This document shows, in pieces, positions 45,001 through 58,405 of a stretch of DNA of 64,000 nucleotides; the stretch's first letter is position 1, and each line of letters begins with the position of its first letter. This stretch comes from Sweltsa coloradensis. Its lineage: Eukaryota; Arthropoda; Insecta; Plecoptera; Chloroperlidae. The notes beneath the pieces are model-generated. The model was not told where the DNA came from. It did no database searches and worked only from the letters and a program-made list of their open reading frames with translations. The DNA lies in the NCBI GenBank assembly GCA_024449915.1, contig JAMZAV010000297.1:744001-808000 (forward strand), given 5' to 3'. Position numbers and translations under genes: made by a program.

Positions 45001-48000
45001 TTTGACGTAATTGTTGACTGATGAGTTTGGGGTTCGAGATAATATCTATAAGCAAAGTTTTTATAAATAGCGTAATTCGAATAATTATATTGATTGATGG
45101 ATTTAAAATGTACAGATGTAAATTTGTTTGCCAATGATCCTGAAGGCAGTTTGTTATCATTGTGACTACCCCTATTAGTGACGGTATGTACTGAATGTAC
45201 TGTCGCTGAAATCTACAGGTTTACCTCGGTGAGGCGTTGCGCACATGTTGAGGTGTTGACACGTCCTCTCCAATACCTGCCACGAATCTAAATGTCGTTA
45301 TCATAATGTTCGCCATCGTTCGTATGAAATGCCCAGCATGTTTTGAATGATACCAAATCTTATCATACATCTTGAATACCTAATACGTACGCTTGTTGGA
45401 TACATATAAGGTGACGTCACCATAGACATCATGTGCCAAGATCGCCATTGAGAAAGTCTGCTGTCTAGTAGACTAGTGGTCAACGATCCTACCAGTTCAT
45501 TGTTTGTACTTTGTACTTCCACTTGTACGCCGCTACTGTGCCAACTCTATGCTGACTGATGTCGACGTTTCGGGCTAATGCTCTGCGCGTGATGACATAG
45601 AGACGTGTCTAACTCTCATTTGTCAAACTCCGCGTTGAGGTTCTGTGAGCTAAATGTTGCTCGTGTTTTGCTGATTAAGATCGTAGTAATAACAAACCAA
45701 GAAAGAAAGCAATTTAAATGTACTTGCTACTTTACTGAAAGACCGCTGGTACAGCAATCTTCAAATGTCGTGTTTTCCATTGTAGTTAGAAATAAGAATA
45801 ATTATTGTTATTTCGTTTTGTTTACATTTATTGAATGTTGTTAGCTAAATTTTAAGTACTTATAAGACGGCAAAATATAAACGTGATACCAACGTCGTGG
45901 TGTAAAATGGGGGACACGAACCATCTAAAATCTAAATCACTGTGATTGTGGGTTTATTGAATGATATTGAAATATGTACAATTTTCATTAAGTAGCCAAA
46001 TATATTAGTTAATACAAATCCATGCGTTCTGATCATATAATATCTGGCAACAGCTGTTGTAGTGTATTGACCGTTTTATATGGCATAAATAAATGTTTTT
46101 CTCTTCTGTGAACTTGAATGGGCTGTTTCCCTCAGGTACCAGTTACTTGCTGCTCGTGTAATTACGGAATAATGTGCGCTTTTTCGTATACTGCCCTCAG
46201 CCTTGCTTACTTTTTCAAACTTTTAGTTTCGAAAATGTGATGTTTTCGTTCTAGTCTTTGTCGAAGAAAAAACCACCAATTACATTTTAATTACTTTCCT
46301 TTTTCGATGTCAATAATTTGTGCGATGCTGTGCTGTGTGATGTGATGTGTTTGTCGGTGGTTTCCGCTCGTGTTCGCATCTCGACTGCAACGCTCTGTAA
46401 TTAGTAGCGGCTGTTTCAGGCAACACTACACACCAAACAAAACAAAAGACAATCGAACAGTGTAATATTACACGCGTCAAAGCCCTTGGATGTGTTCGGA
46501 AATTAGAGCCAGCCTCGACTAGGGGTTTACACCTCTGCTTGTACCACACGAGGGAGAGGGTTTACTAGTCACTGTTTTGTTGTACATATACGAAAATAAT
46601 GGTTGCAATCCCAATAAAATTATTATAACATGATTAGACATCGCCCCACGTTGGGCGCCAATTGAACTATTACGCTTATTTATTTTCTTATTTTTCCCCC
46701 CACCATTAAAATAATAGGAAGGTTGGCAAAAAAAAAACACGGAAGAACCCGAAGACTACCTATCTACTGAGTGTCCAGTTTCCCCCAAAATGTCACTGAG
46801 AAAATGTTCAAATTATTAAACTTTACATTGAATTTGATAAAGGTAGAAGAAAAAGTAAATTCCAATAAATCAAAGGTTCATTGTGCCGACAGTTTAATTT
46901 ATTCTTGGTAATGAAGTCAGTGCAAAGAAGAATGGAGTACAACATTTAAATAAATCAGGACAGGCAAAACGGTGACTACTAAATCAAAGTAATACAAATT
47001 AAGGAATGTGTTGAAAATGAAAATTTTACTCACAAAAACACAAATAACTTATATCCAATTTTGAAGTTTGATTCATTTGAATATACGTTTATTATAGGTA
47101 CTGGTGCATAAACAATAGCATACCAGTGTTTATTATTTGTTAATTATAGGTAAACATTATACGCAGAATATTAGAATAGTGACTGGTCAGTCATTTCGCC
47201 TCGCTGTTCAGAGCAAAAAGACTGGCGCGCGAGTCGTTGGTGTTGGGTCTGTTCATGACGTCATCAAACGTCCCACCCTCAACCACGCATCTTAAGCCGA
47301 ATTAACCCAATTTCATAATCATTTAATTAACTAATTATAAATTAAAGATGGTTGTTCCCCTAAAATGTTACCCCCCCCCCCTCCGCTAAAATGTTCTGTA
47401 TGCCATTAGGGTTGGCGCAATTGAATAGTGTTCTAATTGCCACCCTCATTTGCATACACCTCGTAGCGTCGTCATCAAAAACTAATGAAGGCTGCGTGTA
47501 TGCTCGCTGAAACGTTATCTGTTATCTACTCTTGTCGCCTAACTTCGTATTTGTGATTCGAATCAGCGGATTTATGGCACGTCTAGCTGTTGACGTAGTT
47601 TGACTTACTTTAGTCAGATTGATGACTATTGACGATATTGAGTCTCCTTTTGCAAATCGACAACACATAATCGAGGCAATGTAGGCTACATACATCAAGG
47701 GATATGAGACGAAACCTGAACCCATTGACCTACTTTTCTAACTTGCAAAAGACTATGCTGTATATATGAAACCACAGCCGACTCGATTAATATGCTCCAG
47801 TCACTCAACGTGTTTAATTTTACTACCTTGAGCGCCGATACCGATATTACCTATACACAACCTAAACCGTAATTATTGTATGAGTTTTCTTTAGTAATGC
47901 AATTTTTCTTTTTGTGTGCGTTCCTTACATTTACAAATTGTAAGAGTAGACTAATTTGTATCTTAAAACTCTACATATTAAGTATTTAATTGAAAATATC

Positions 48001-48252
48001 GACGTTTGCCTTGAAGGGTTCAAATTAATGTTATATACTCGACGGTGTGCGTGCTGTGGTAATATGTGACTAATGGTATGATTGATTGTAAAATGTCGAT
48101 AGAAAAAAATTCGACTTTAAACTACAGGGTACCGCCAATTTTACAGTTTAACTTCATGGCATTGTTTTACCTGGAAGTATCTGATTTTTCCTTTTAAAAT
48201 GCGATTCAATAGAAAAAGTCCACCTCGCAAACATCAGCTAGTAAGAGGGGAG

Positions 48253-48340
48253 TATATTACTCCTTGAAACTATAGAGGCGAGCTCTGGCGATCGTCGTTG
48301 GGGCACCTTCCCCTTCCATGACGATATCCCCGACGACGAT
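48253..48340 (+). repeat. Unclassified dispersed repeat, copy 2
   Basis: Counterpart of the sequence at 41932-42020. It continues into a GACGATGAC-rich simple repeat to about 48365. Confidence 0.4.
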
Positions 48341-49457
48341 GACAAAGACGATGACGACCACGACGTAAAAACACCCCCTTTCCTCCCCCTACCCGTGACT
48401 AGTTCCGACCAGCATGGGCCACTCCTTCCCATATCCCATAGGCTAGAGTGGCGCATTATGATCTTACGGTTGATGCGCCCTTAATCCAAATAAACCGGAA
48501 AGAAACTTCCAACATCACCCGAACCTATTTGCTAGGTGATTGGTATTACTGAAGTCGAGGGGGCGATTGTCTTACTAGTCAATTAGGTCTAGGTAACCCG
48601 CGCCCCCCTCATTCTAGGGGAGGCTGCGGCATAAATACATTCCAAACCATGCGAGTTGTTCAGTTGATTGCCTGGCTCGGCCGCCGACATCCACCCATCA
48701 CACTTCTAGCACACAGCCATGTGCAAGGATATTGCAACATTCCGTTTCTTGATAATACATCCAATAGTGTACAGGACATCCAAAACTATGAATTACAAAT
48801 TTATTATTAATATGTTGCATACTTCCAAATACGACCAATAATTTGCAAATAAAACAAAATACAATTTGATTATGTGGATTGAAAGTTTTATATTGCAATG
48901 CTTTATATATTTCAAAACCAAAGATAAATAAGAAATAAGACAATTCTGTGTACAATGCAATGGCATCATTTTATTAATTCTATTCCATTACTAAGAACAA
49001 TTTTGATGACAGTTCGCTGCACAATAATCATTCATGGATGAGCATCTTTGTGCAACTTTTGTTTAACATGGAATAAGTTTCTTTAAAGTTTAAAGTTCCG
49101 AGCTTCACCGTTGTTCGCCCTCTCCTGCGCCCCCCCCCCCCCCCCCCACTACTCATTTTACACAATCTACTTTAACTTAGCTGTGCATTCGCTTATGCAG
49201 TATTTCAACATTTTTATTTTTCATAATAATTTGTACTTCACATTAATTATATTTCACACTTTACTTTTATTTTTTGACTTCATTTAATTTTGTTCATAAT
49301 ATAATCAATTCAATTTATTGCTAACACGTTACACCTTACACGTATAAATGCATGTCGTGAATTTTAATTGTTTTTCTTTGTTATAATGCAACCGTGATTA
49401 AAAAGCGGATTTTTTTTAACAGAATAAAAATAGTATTCTGTTAAAAAATAAGGTTTG

Positions 49458-50072
49458 TTGGATGAGCGTAGCGAGCGAAGCGAAGATTCCATTTTACTAC
49501 ACTGGAGAAAAAAATCCGGAATGTTTTTTTTTTTTTTTTTTTTTTTTTTCTTTCTTTCTTTCTGTATTTTTGTCTGTCTGTTAACACGATTCCGGCTGAA
49601 CCGATACTCCGATTGCAATGAAATTTTATGGAGGCCTTCGAAATCTCTGAACTAAGAACTGCCACGTTTTTGAGCGCAATCGAAAAATATTTCTCATGAA
49701 AATCGCAATTTGACGATTTTTTTCGATTTTTAAAAAAATTCTTCGACGTAGAACTCCTACATGCTTTATCCGATTGTAATGATTATTTTCACAGAACCTT
49801 AATTTTAAGAATTTATATATTCGTGTAAAATTTGTGCGCAATCGAATAATTATTTCTTATGAAAATTTCAATATACGATTTTTTCCTTTTTTAAAATTAC
49901 GATTAATTAAAAAAAAAGTTAATTTTTTTATTTAATTTGATTTAATTTAAAAAAAATTCAACAAAGTTCTGATTTTTTTCACAGAACAACAGAAAATCCG
50001 CAAAACACATGGCAGCTCAATTCACCAATTACGCTCATCCAACAACGCGGCGGGACTTAAGCGTTTTCCTAG
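49458..50072 (+). mobile_element. Helentron/HINE-like element, copy D
   Basis: Starts TTGGATGAGCGTAGCGAGCG and ends TTACGCTCATCCAA, GGCGGGACTTAAGCG hairpin and CTAG before T. The internal microsatellite is a T-run of about 28 followed by (TTTC)n at 49524-49562. Lysine-rich open frames across it are artefacts. Confidence 0.72.
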
Positions 50073-50157
50073 TTTTATAACAACGTCGTATGTATTGATG
50101 GTTTTATCGATAATGTTTCCTCGATTTCTATGTTTGTATGAACAGTGAAGGCCATTA

Positions 50158-50244
50158 TTGGATGAGCGTAGCGAGCGTAGCGAGCGAAGCGAAGATTCCA
50201 TTTCACTACACTGGAGAAAAAAATCCGGAATGTTTTTTTTTCCT

Positions 50245-50295
<51 letters not shown>

Positions 50296-50973
50296 GTATT
50301 TTTGTCTGTCTGTTAACACGATTCCGGCTAAACCGATACTCCAATTGCGATGAAATTTTATGGAGGCCTTCGAAATCTTTGAACTTAGAACTGCCACATT
50401 TTTGAGCGCAATCGAAAAATTATTTCTCATTAAAATCGCAATTTTACGATTTTTTTCGATTTTTGAAAATTTATTTTACTTATAACAACTACATGCTTTA
50501 TCCGATTTTAATGATTTTTTCACAGAAACTTAATTTTATGAATTAAGATATTCGTGTGAAATTTAAGTGCAATCGAAAAATTATTTTTCATGAAAATAGA
50601 AATTTTGTGTTTTTTTCTTTTTTAAGACAATTGTTTTACTTATTACACCTACATGCTTGATTCTATTGTAATAAGTTTTTCACAGAACCTTTATTTTATT
50701 AATTTATTTATTTGTGTGAAATTCGAGCGCAATCGAATAATTATTTCTTCTAAAAATCCCAATTTTTCGATTTTTTTCTTTTTTTAAAATTACGATTAAT
50801 CAAAAAATATTAAAATTTAAGTTTATTTTTATTTAATTTATTTTAATTAAAAACAAAATTGAACTTAGTAATAATTTTTTCACAGAACAACAGAAAATCC
50901 GCATAAACACATGGCAGCTCAATGCACCAATTACGCTCATCCAACAACGCGACGGGACTTAAGCGTTTTCTAG
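50158..50973 (+). mobile_element. Helentron/HINE-like element, copy E
   Basis: Starts TTGGATGAGCGTAGCGAGCG, 85 bases after copy D and in the same orientation, with one extra TAGCGAGCG unit. It contains (TTTC)n at about 50242-50294 and more tandem internal units than copy D (three or four near-repeats of GAGCGCAATCGAAAAATTAT with ACATGCTTTATC). It ends CGACGGGACTTAAGCGTTTT-CTAG before T. Confidence 0.72.
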
Positions 50974-51574
50974 TATGATATTCTTCACCTCAACAACAGC
51001 GGCGTTGTTGGTATAAGTGTGTTCAGGCGCGCAATAGTCATAGCACAGTGCGTAGGCCTATCTATATTGTTTACGCATTATTTGTGTGCGTAGGGCTTAG
51101 TCGCGCTTTACGCACAATCAATGCGGACTCCATGAGAAACGAGATCACAAAATGTGTTGACACAGCAGAGATTCTACTGTTTACTTTGTTATTATTTAAC
51201 ACGGTACGCAGAATATCATTTTCAGGAATCACATACACAGTATCAGAATAAACAATTGTGCGTAGCATTAGTTAAAAACACATTTTTTTGTTAGGTTGTG
51301 GACATTAATTATTGTCGTTATGAATTATAAATCATGTGACCCCTCAATTCGAAGCTGCGGGCAGGGACTGGCATGGTGGCGTCCACTCCCCACACGGCTA
51401 TTTTATTTAATAACTTAATAAAAATTCGAATGCTGTATTGATTTGTAGACTTTTGGGCTTTTAACATCCCTTTTTATGATGCAGGGGTTGGGTTAGTCAA
51501 AACCATTTATTGTGGTTAAAAAAGCGCCGACGTTTGCAGGATGTTTTAAATGGAGGCAAAACGCATGCAAAATG

Positions 51575-51745
51575 TATACACATACACCACTCGAAAGGAA
51601 GTGGTAAAATAAAACTTCTCCCTTCGAGGATTGCTCGTAGAGGAAAATCCGAAAATTTGCTGATCTTTTCCTTTTACCAAAACAGTTGGGTATATATAAA
51701 CATGCTAAAATCACGCACATTATTCTATACCATTGAATGACCATC
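51575..51745 (+). repeat. Unclassified dispersed repeat with conserved stem-loop, copy 1
   Basis: Aligns with 57120-57290 through ACCACT..AGTGGT (a hairpin with a variable loop), AAATAAAACT, CTTCGAGGATT, CGTAGA, GAAAATTTGCTGAT, TTAAAATC-like and CCATTGAA-like blocks. No coding capacity. Confidence 0.5.
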
Positions 51746-54700
51746 ATACGAATCTTTACTTTCGTTTAGTTTGCACTTGATTGGTTACTTGTTATTATGT
51801 ACATTAATACACTTTGTTATTTTAAGTTGTGGTAAATTTAAACGAGTTAAAATCAACATTAATTTAGTAAGGGTCGTGATTATTTTACGTCCAGTCGTCC
51901 ACCATACCGGTATTGCTTGGAACTTAGCTAGACTATAAACCGTCCCTTTCTCCGCATTTCCCCCAATTTTCCGCCCGCCCCTTTCTTCGAATACGTAGGC
52001 CAAGCACAGCCATTATCTGCAGGGAACTAACACACAAATCGCGCGTATTTACGATACTCCGATGCGATTTTCCTGCCACCTCCTGTACTATCACTAATAA
52101 TCGTCGGCTATTTCGCGCAGATGTCGTCGCCGCAGCCGACTTACTTAATGTATCCAGCATTGATTTCTGCCATTACATTTCTAATATAGGTGACTGCCGG
52201 GGGGGCGATATGAACCATTAGCAGGACAGGCGCCATCTTGCCGCAAGGCGAAGACGTGACTGCAGTCGAATCGTGTTCACCTTTTGTTAAGAGCTAATTC
52301 AATTACAACTAGAAAATTCACTGCTCTTGGCACACAGGAACGATTTTTCTATGTCAAGAGTTAATTATAGGTTTATAGAGAATTATAGATGTTATACTTT
52401 TAATAGTTACGTTGCCTTTAGAAACGTGTCATTATTGTTACAGATCCCTAATATTTTCCCCACAACGTTAAATACAATTGCTAAAAATAGCTGTCTTAAT
52501 CTTTGTTTCAACAGTTTTTGTGCCAGTGAGTGGCCTGGGGCACATGAAAGATAAAATGTTATTATTATTTATTTAACAATTTCTTATGTACAAATAATTC
52601 ATAGAGATACAGACTTACGCTAGGGTGCAGACAAAGGTAGATCTACACCTATATATGCAACTATTACTAAAGCCATTATTAAGCAGGTTATAGAAAGAGC
52701 TAAAAGCTCCATGATACAAAGTGCTAAACATGCTTTTAACCTAATTAAAAATACAATACTAACTTAAATGAGGAGGGTAATAGACGATAGTGTATAGTAT
52801 AGTAGAGTAGAAGAAATAGAAACGTGGGTGAATTTTTTATGAACCAGGCAACAAAACATAATAATATACCGAATTCATGTACCAAGGAATAGCAGTGTTC
52901 CATCTTCCATGGTTATTTTTATGTCATAATTTAGCATTTTGTATATAAGCTTGTTTTGATTCTTCAATCTTTTAATAGTAGCTCCAAACGACAAGATATT
53001 TTTTTCTATTGTCGTTTATCATTATGTAACTATAAAACAGACAAACAATTAAATGAAATAAAGTATAACTGCATTGAATACCCTCGCTGGAGTAGGCCTA
53101 CGTTCCCTCCAACACAGACAACTGAACAGAAGTCCTCCCTTCCGAACGCGTCCCTGCATGTTGATGCAAAGCAGACGCGACACTGCACAGCGGCGTCAGG
53201 TGACACCGACTCGTGGTATGTGAATCCCCCTTTGTGCGGGGGAATCCCCCAGCAATGGCTGACCCACAACACATCACGTGACCCGTCACGCTGTGTTCGG
53301 CGTGTTTAGGTATTCGCCAGGAAGTGCGGGGTGCGAAACCCAGGGGGAGGTTTGCTCGTCCGAGAGACGAGAGACGACAACAACAACAAATATCGATAGA
53401 TTTATTCAAGCGGGACTATTCAAAACGAATTGGGTTTAAGGAAGGGGAAATGTCTGGTGGTGGGTCGTAGATACTGGCGAAGAATTGATCCTGGTCAGAA
53501 GCATGTGCGTTGCCTGAACGAAAAACAAAAATACCTCTTCATTATATTGCTGAATAATCTCATAAGTTATGATAAAAATCAAATTATACCAATGAAGTAT
53601 TTATTGTTTATTATAGACAAATAAAATAACGTTTCTTTGGTAAAATTCTATAAAATGCCCAAATATCTCAACTCTTTCTCGATTTCGTGTGCAAGTTTGT
53701 AAAAGGTTATGGTTTCGATAATTACCATTAGTTGGGTCTCTGAATATTCTTGAATGTTCGGAACATTAAAATTTTCCCTGTTTGTCTTCCTAATTCTACC
53801 ATTGCAAGTATTTAAAATTAATTAATTAAAATTAATTTTAGAACTTCCAAAATAAATTCCAGTTTGAAGAAACCAAAGGGCAAATTCGAACCAATTTGAA
53901 GAAAATTCAACAATCAATTTTATCTTTTAAGACAAGCTTTGACCAAAATTTAAATCATTTTGTCAAACAAAATAATATGTTGCTATAGTTTCATCTTGTT
54001 CCGGCCATTACTTCCGACTCTCACCACATTACTACAATCATGTCATCCATCATCAAGATTGCACCACCCTAGTCGAGGTGTACAGTAACGCCTCTATGTA
54101 CAAGCTCTGTGCATGTTTAGTTACTCCCTCCCTCAACAACAGAAAGATTCCGAGGAAAGTGAAGTGTCATCGTCTAAATCACGTCGTTTTGTTGCTGTCC
54201 TAGTTCTTGTTGGTAGGACGTAGGAATCAGCCCGTGCATTGTGGATCCCTAGCGGGGTTGCAATCAATCATGCCTGATGAATGGTATGTGCTGTCACTCG
54301 GCTGGTAATCGTCACGTCTTCTCATGCAACGTTCGATCAGAAGGCTCGATTCAGATCCTTCCCCACTCTAGATCCCCTCCTGCCCATCATCAATAGGGCC
54401 TACAAGGAAATATGTAGCTGTTATCTCACGTTTAATTAGGTTGTCAATGCAAATTGTTTACATATCAATATTAATATAATAATGAACTTTTAGAGCAGGA
54501 GTAATAATGTAATGAATTATTTCGCTGTACACTGCACTTGTAAATAAAGAAAACCTATGTGGAAACAATTTCGACAATATTCAGTCGTTTCAAGACAACA
54601 ATGTCATTAAACCTGTAGAGACGGACCTAAATAGTTGTCGAAATGTCTTTTCACTAGTTTTCTTATTTACAAGTTAGTAAGTCTAATAATTCATTAATTA

Positions 54701-55221
54701 ATACCAATTTATTATTATTACTTTCTTTTACTACTGCATAACAAGTTTGGTGCAGTGAATGTTTGCATTATAAATTTCATTGATGAATTTCCAATCTATT
54801 TAGATTTTTGAGAAAGTGTTTGTGAGATTTCAATTACAAAGTAAAATCTGTCAATCAACAAATTAAATATACAATAATTGCATTAATTGCATAATAATTT
54901 CACAATTGTCTGATGCAATAAATAAGTTTTAAAAGTTGTTTGATGAACACCCCCACAGTTAGGCTCGAGGAAAACTCACCTTCTATCGTTATTCTGTCCG
55001 AGATGAAGACTTGAATCGAACGGAAAATACATGTTTTACTACTCTCACTCATGTAAACACTAACACGCTCAAACTATGCCTATAAAATTTAAACAAGGCT
55101 GGTGTTCAATGTTGTTTGTCTTACGACCGGAAGATATGGTTTTACCATCTAATAAAACAACAAGCAGAGCTACGGGACGTGAGTCACCATAGAGAAGAAC
55201 GGTTGTATTTATTTAACATTG

Positions 55222-55910
55222 TTGGTGGAGGCGCCGGGTCGGTGAATCCCCGCTTCGACGTGGCGCTAGCCCCGTGACTCCGAGGGCCACCAAAGAACCA
55301 GTGTTGTGACTGTCTAGATAAAACTATTTAGATAATTTCCTATAGATAATCTGTTAAATATTACCTTTTCTAGATTAGGTTTTTGTTGTAATATTTTTCC
55401 ATTATCTAGATAAAATCAAGTGTATCTTATCTAGGCCTAATATTTTTAAATTTTAAGATAATTTTTTATCGATAGAATAGTTAAAAATGTTTTGAAAAAA
55501 TAACAATGGACACTTTTTAAAATTAATAAAACTTCTACTACTATGGCAATAAAAAAATTACGAATTTACTATTGACAAGAAAACTGTTGTTGGGAAATAA
55601 GTTAGCTTTTTCTGAAACACGTAAATTTTCTATAATTATTATCTTTTATCTATGCAAAATGAACTTGATAATTATTTGTATCTATTATCTTTTATCTATA
55701 TAATTTTGTCACAGTTTATATTTTGTCTTATCTAGATGAATGTTTGGAGAATTATCTTTATCTAGATAAAAATTAAATTATGTAGTCCCAACACAGCCAA
55801 GAACGTTCAATGCTAACAAGAACGCATGCCAATTTTGGAGGTAGCTTACGGTTTATATCGTGAGAGGCTAAATACGAACAGACGAACTGACTGACAAACG
55901 GATGGAAACA
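55222..55910 (+). repeat. 'GGTGGAGGTGCCGGGT' family copy split by a hAT-like MITE
   Basis: The 5' part 55222-55298 starts TTGGTGGAGGCGCCGGGTC; the 3' part 55797-55910 has CGGTTTATATCGTGAGAG and a GACTGACAAACGGATGG tail. The 498 bases between are a separate MITE. Confidence 0.6.
55299..55796. mobile_element. hAT-like MITE with 8-bp target duplication
   Basis: The ends are CAGTGTTGTGACT and, inversely, CTGTGTTGGGACT. The flanking octamers are CAAAGAAC (55291-55298) and CCAAGAAC (55797-55804), 7 of 8 identical, as expected for a hAT insertion. The interior is very AT-rich and holds many TATCTAGATAA-type palindromic words. No coding capacity. Confidence 0.78.
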
Positions 55911-57119
55911 TGATGCATAATTCGTTCCTTATAACCTTAGGTTGTTTTTTTGGGGGAGTTGTTACTGTAGGTTTTCCATCCACTAGTAAAACGTACGAGT
56001 TGAACCACAAACTATTTACAAGCAAGTTACTCGTGGTTTCGTCGTTTTTAGAAGAGAAATTATCATAGATTCACCCTTCAAAGGTAAATCTACCCAGATG
56101 TTTTTTTTTTCTGGCAAGAGGGTGAATTACCATTGTTTCACATCCCGGAGGGCAACCTACTACCCCATCGGAGTAGACGACTTACCATACACATACTACC
56201 ATACACAATCACATTCCAGACATATCCTAGTTTCCCTTCTAGCGGTTTTAATGCTGGAACAAATGATATCGTCCCGCGTCATTCGTCTAGTCGGGTCATG
56301 ACATTTGATAAACGATTGACTGCCGTTCTAAAGCGCTGCCTAGATAAATGATTGCTAATGACTGTTAACGACGGTGATGATGATGTTGGAAATAAGTTTT
56401 TCCAATGTAATTAGAGCTATGATTGATGACGGACGGGCTGTCACTAACAGATTAATTACATCATGCTCACGAGAATATGCATGCGCGGGTTTGAAAAACT
56501 TGTGCATCCAGTTTCGAGTTCTGTACTGACTGAACAGTTTATCTCACTCAACGTAACCCAGATTCGCGGGGACGTTATTTGATTTGCTCGCCGAATCCTT
56601 TTTGGTTCGATGGTGGAAAAGCAAAAAGAGGTAGACAATAATCTAATCTAAACTCTGGCTAATTCTCATTTTGTCGTATTTAGTGGGATTTGACAAAATC
56701 TAAACCTAATTCAATATTTCAATTATTTTTGTTCATACAAACATACATGTTTCGATACTTTTTAACTCTGGATACTGATGTCATTATAAATAAGTGCTTC
56801 GATTACACTTAAGTTGTATTTGCCATGAAATTGAACACTCAAAAGACCACGGGTCTAACATATGAATGCCGCGATGTAGACTTTTCGTACATAGCTATTT
56901 GTGTCTTTACGTCTCCAACAAGAAAATAGCAACCCAGTTGTGACTGAAAAGCTCAAAATATTGATATTTTGGAATAGCTTCACGAAGCTATCGTACTAAG
57001 ATATTTGGTTAAGGTATTTAACGTAATGCGGCAAGTCACTGTATTGCATGGTGATTTTCTCTTTTCAGCAATCCTCCCAAAAACTTGTTGGATGGAAATG
57101 TTTAATTAATTACATGTAT

Positions 57120-57290
57120 AAGCAACCACCACCACTCAATACGAAGTGGTTAAATAAAACTCCCTCTTCGAGGATTTCACGTAGAAGTAAATAAGAAAAT
57201 TTGCTGATATTGGAATTCACAATTCGCCCAAACATATCTTAAGAAGAAGTTAAAATCTACCATATTATCCTACTCACTCCACTGAAAATT
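57120..57290 (+). repeat. Unclassified dispersed repeat with conserved stem-loop, copy 2
   Basis: Counterpart of 51575-51745. The stem CCACT..AGTGG is kept while the loop differs (CAATACGA here, CGAAAGGA there). Confidence 0.5.
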
Positions 57291-58405
57291 TAGGTAGTAT
57301 AAAGTATTAGTATAGTATACTGCTTGCCTGTATCTTGAGTGTATTGTCTTTCAGACTTGCATGAACTTGATGCAGTATCTTGCTCGGAGAGGTGTTTTAT
57401 TTGTGTTGTATAACCGAGTTTAATGTATGTTATCTTGTTTGTTGTTTCAGGTGAGTTGATGACACTCGTGGTCCTCCCCTCCCTAAGCGCGTGTGAGAAG
57501 CCATGCGGGGTAAGACAAAACACAATCACCAAACATCTTATCTTGCGGACATTGGATTTTAATTAAGATACTTACCTACTTTCCTCTTTTTTCTCTTCTA
57601 ATCGGAACTCCTGGCTTTGATGGAAGGCAATTAGTTTGTAATTACTTAGCGAATAATTAATTAGTGGCCACGAAGCTGCTGTGTCAATAAGGAATTTAGA
57701 GCACGTTTTTTTTTTAAATGTGTGTGTGTCTGACAAGCATAACTTTGCGAAACAATATTCGAGATAAAACCTTTTCCAGGAAAAGAAATTCGCAATTGTG
57801 CGCTTTTAAAATGGATTTCGACATAATATACATCTGCACAGATGGTTTAACCGTTGAGTATGGATTGGTTTAACTTTAAAACCATTATATAAAATTCACA
57901 TTGTGTTTGATGTTTTCGAAAAAAAATAATATATAAATCGAGACAAAACATAGATTTATATCCGACGAACCCGTTGAAAGTTAACAAGGATAGAAGTGGA
58001 AACATTGTTTCACGGTAAGAGAATTCAGATCCAGCTTTGGAACAATCAACCGCAGTGATTTCCACTAAGCCCCTTTGATAGGGCTTGATTTGCACGTTGT
58101 CAACGAGAACGGATGATTGATTGCGTAGCCTGTCCCTGGAGCCACACGCTGCTAGGACCGACACCAACAATACAAAACAGAGGCTGAAGAAGAAAATAAA
58201 ATAAAAACACACAACGGAGAAACAAATTTGAAAAATAACAACTTCGTCATGATTTCATCCCGTTATAGTAGCTTCTTCCACCACTTCACTACATTTACTT
58301 CATTGATAAACTATTCCTTGACTTCATCTTTATCAATATATCTATTTATATTTAAAGTCCCATTTCCCATTTGTTCAGCGCCTATTTTCCACTGTATTAC
58401 CAGTC

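Larger units (their letters stand above)
41100..49457. other. Non-coding stretch
   Basis: No supported gene. Contains a C-rich patch at 41250-41280, a tandem duplication of a GGCACCTCCACCAA unit at 43503-43640, a GC-richer 69-codon frame at 44291-44500 without recognisable domain, a C10 run at about 47372, and a C19-20 run at about 49129-49148. Confidence 0.45.

Noticed and set aside
49364..50430. Lysine-rich or phenylalanine-rich open frames
   Set aside because: They translate the TTTC and poly-T microsatellites inside the HINE-like copies.
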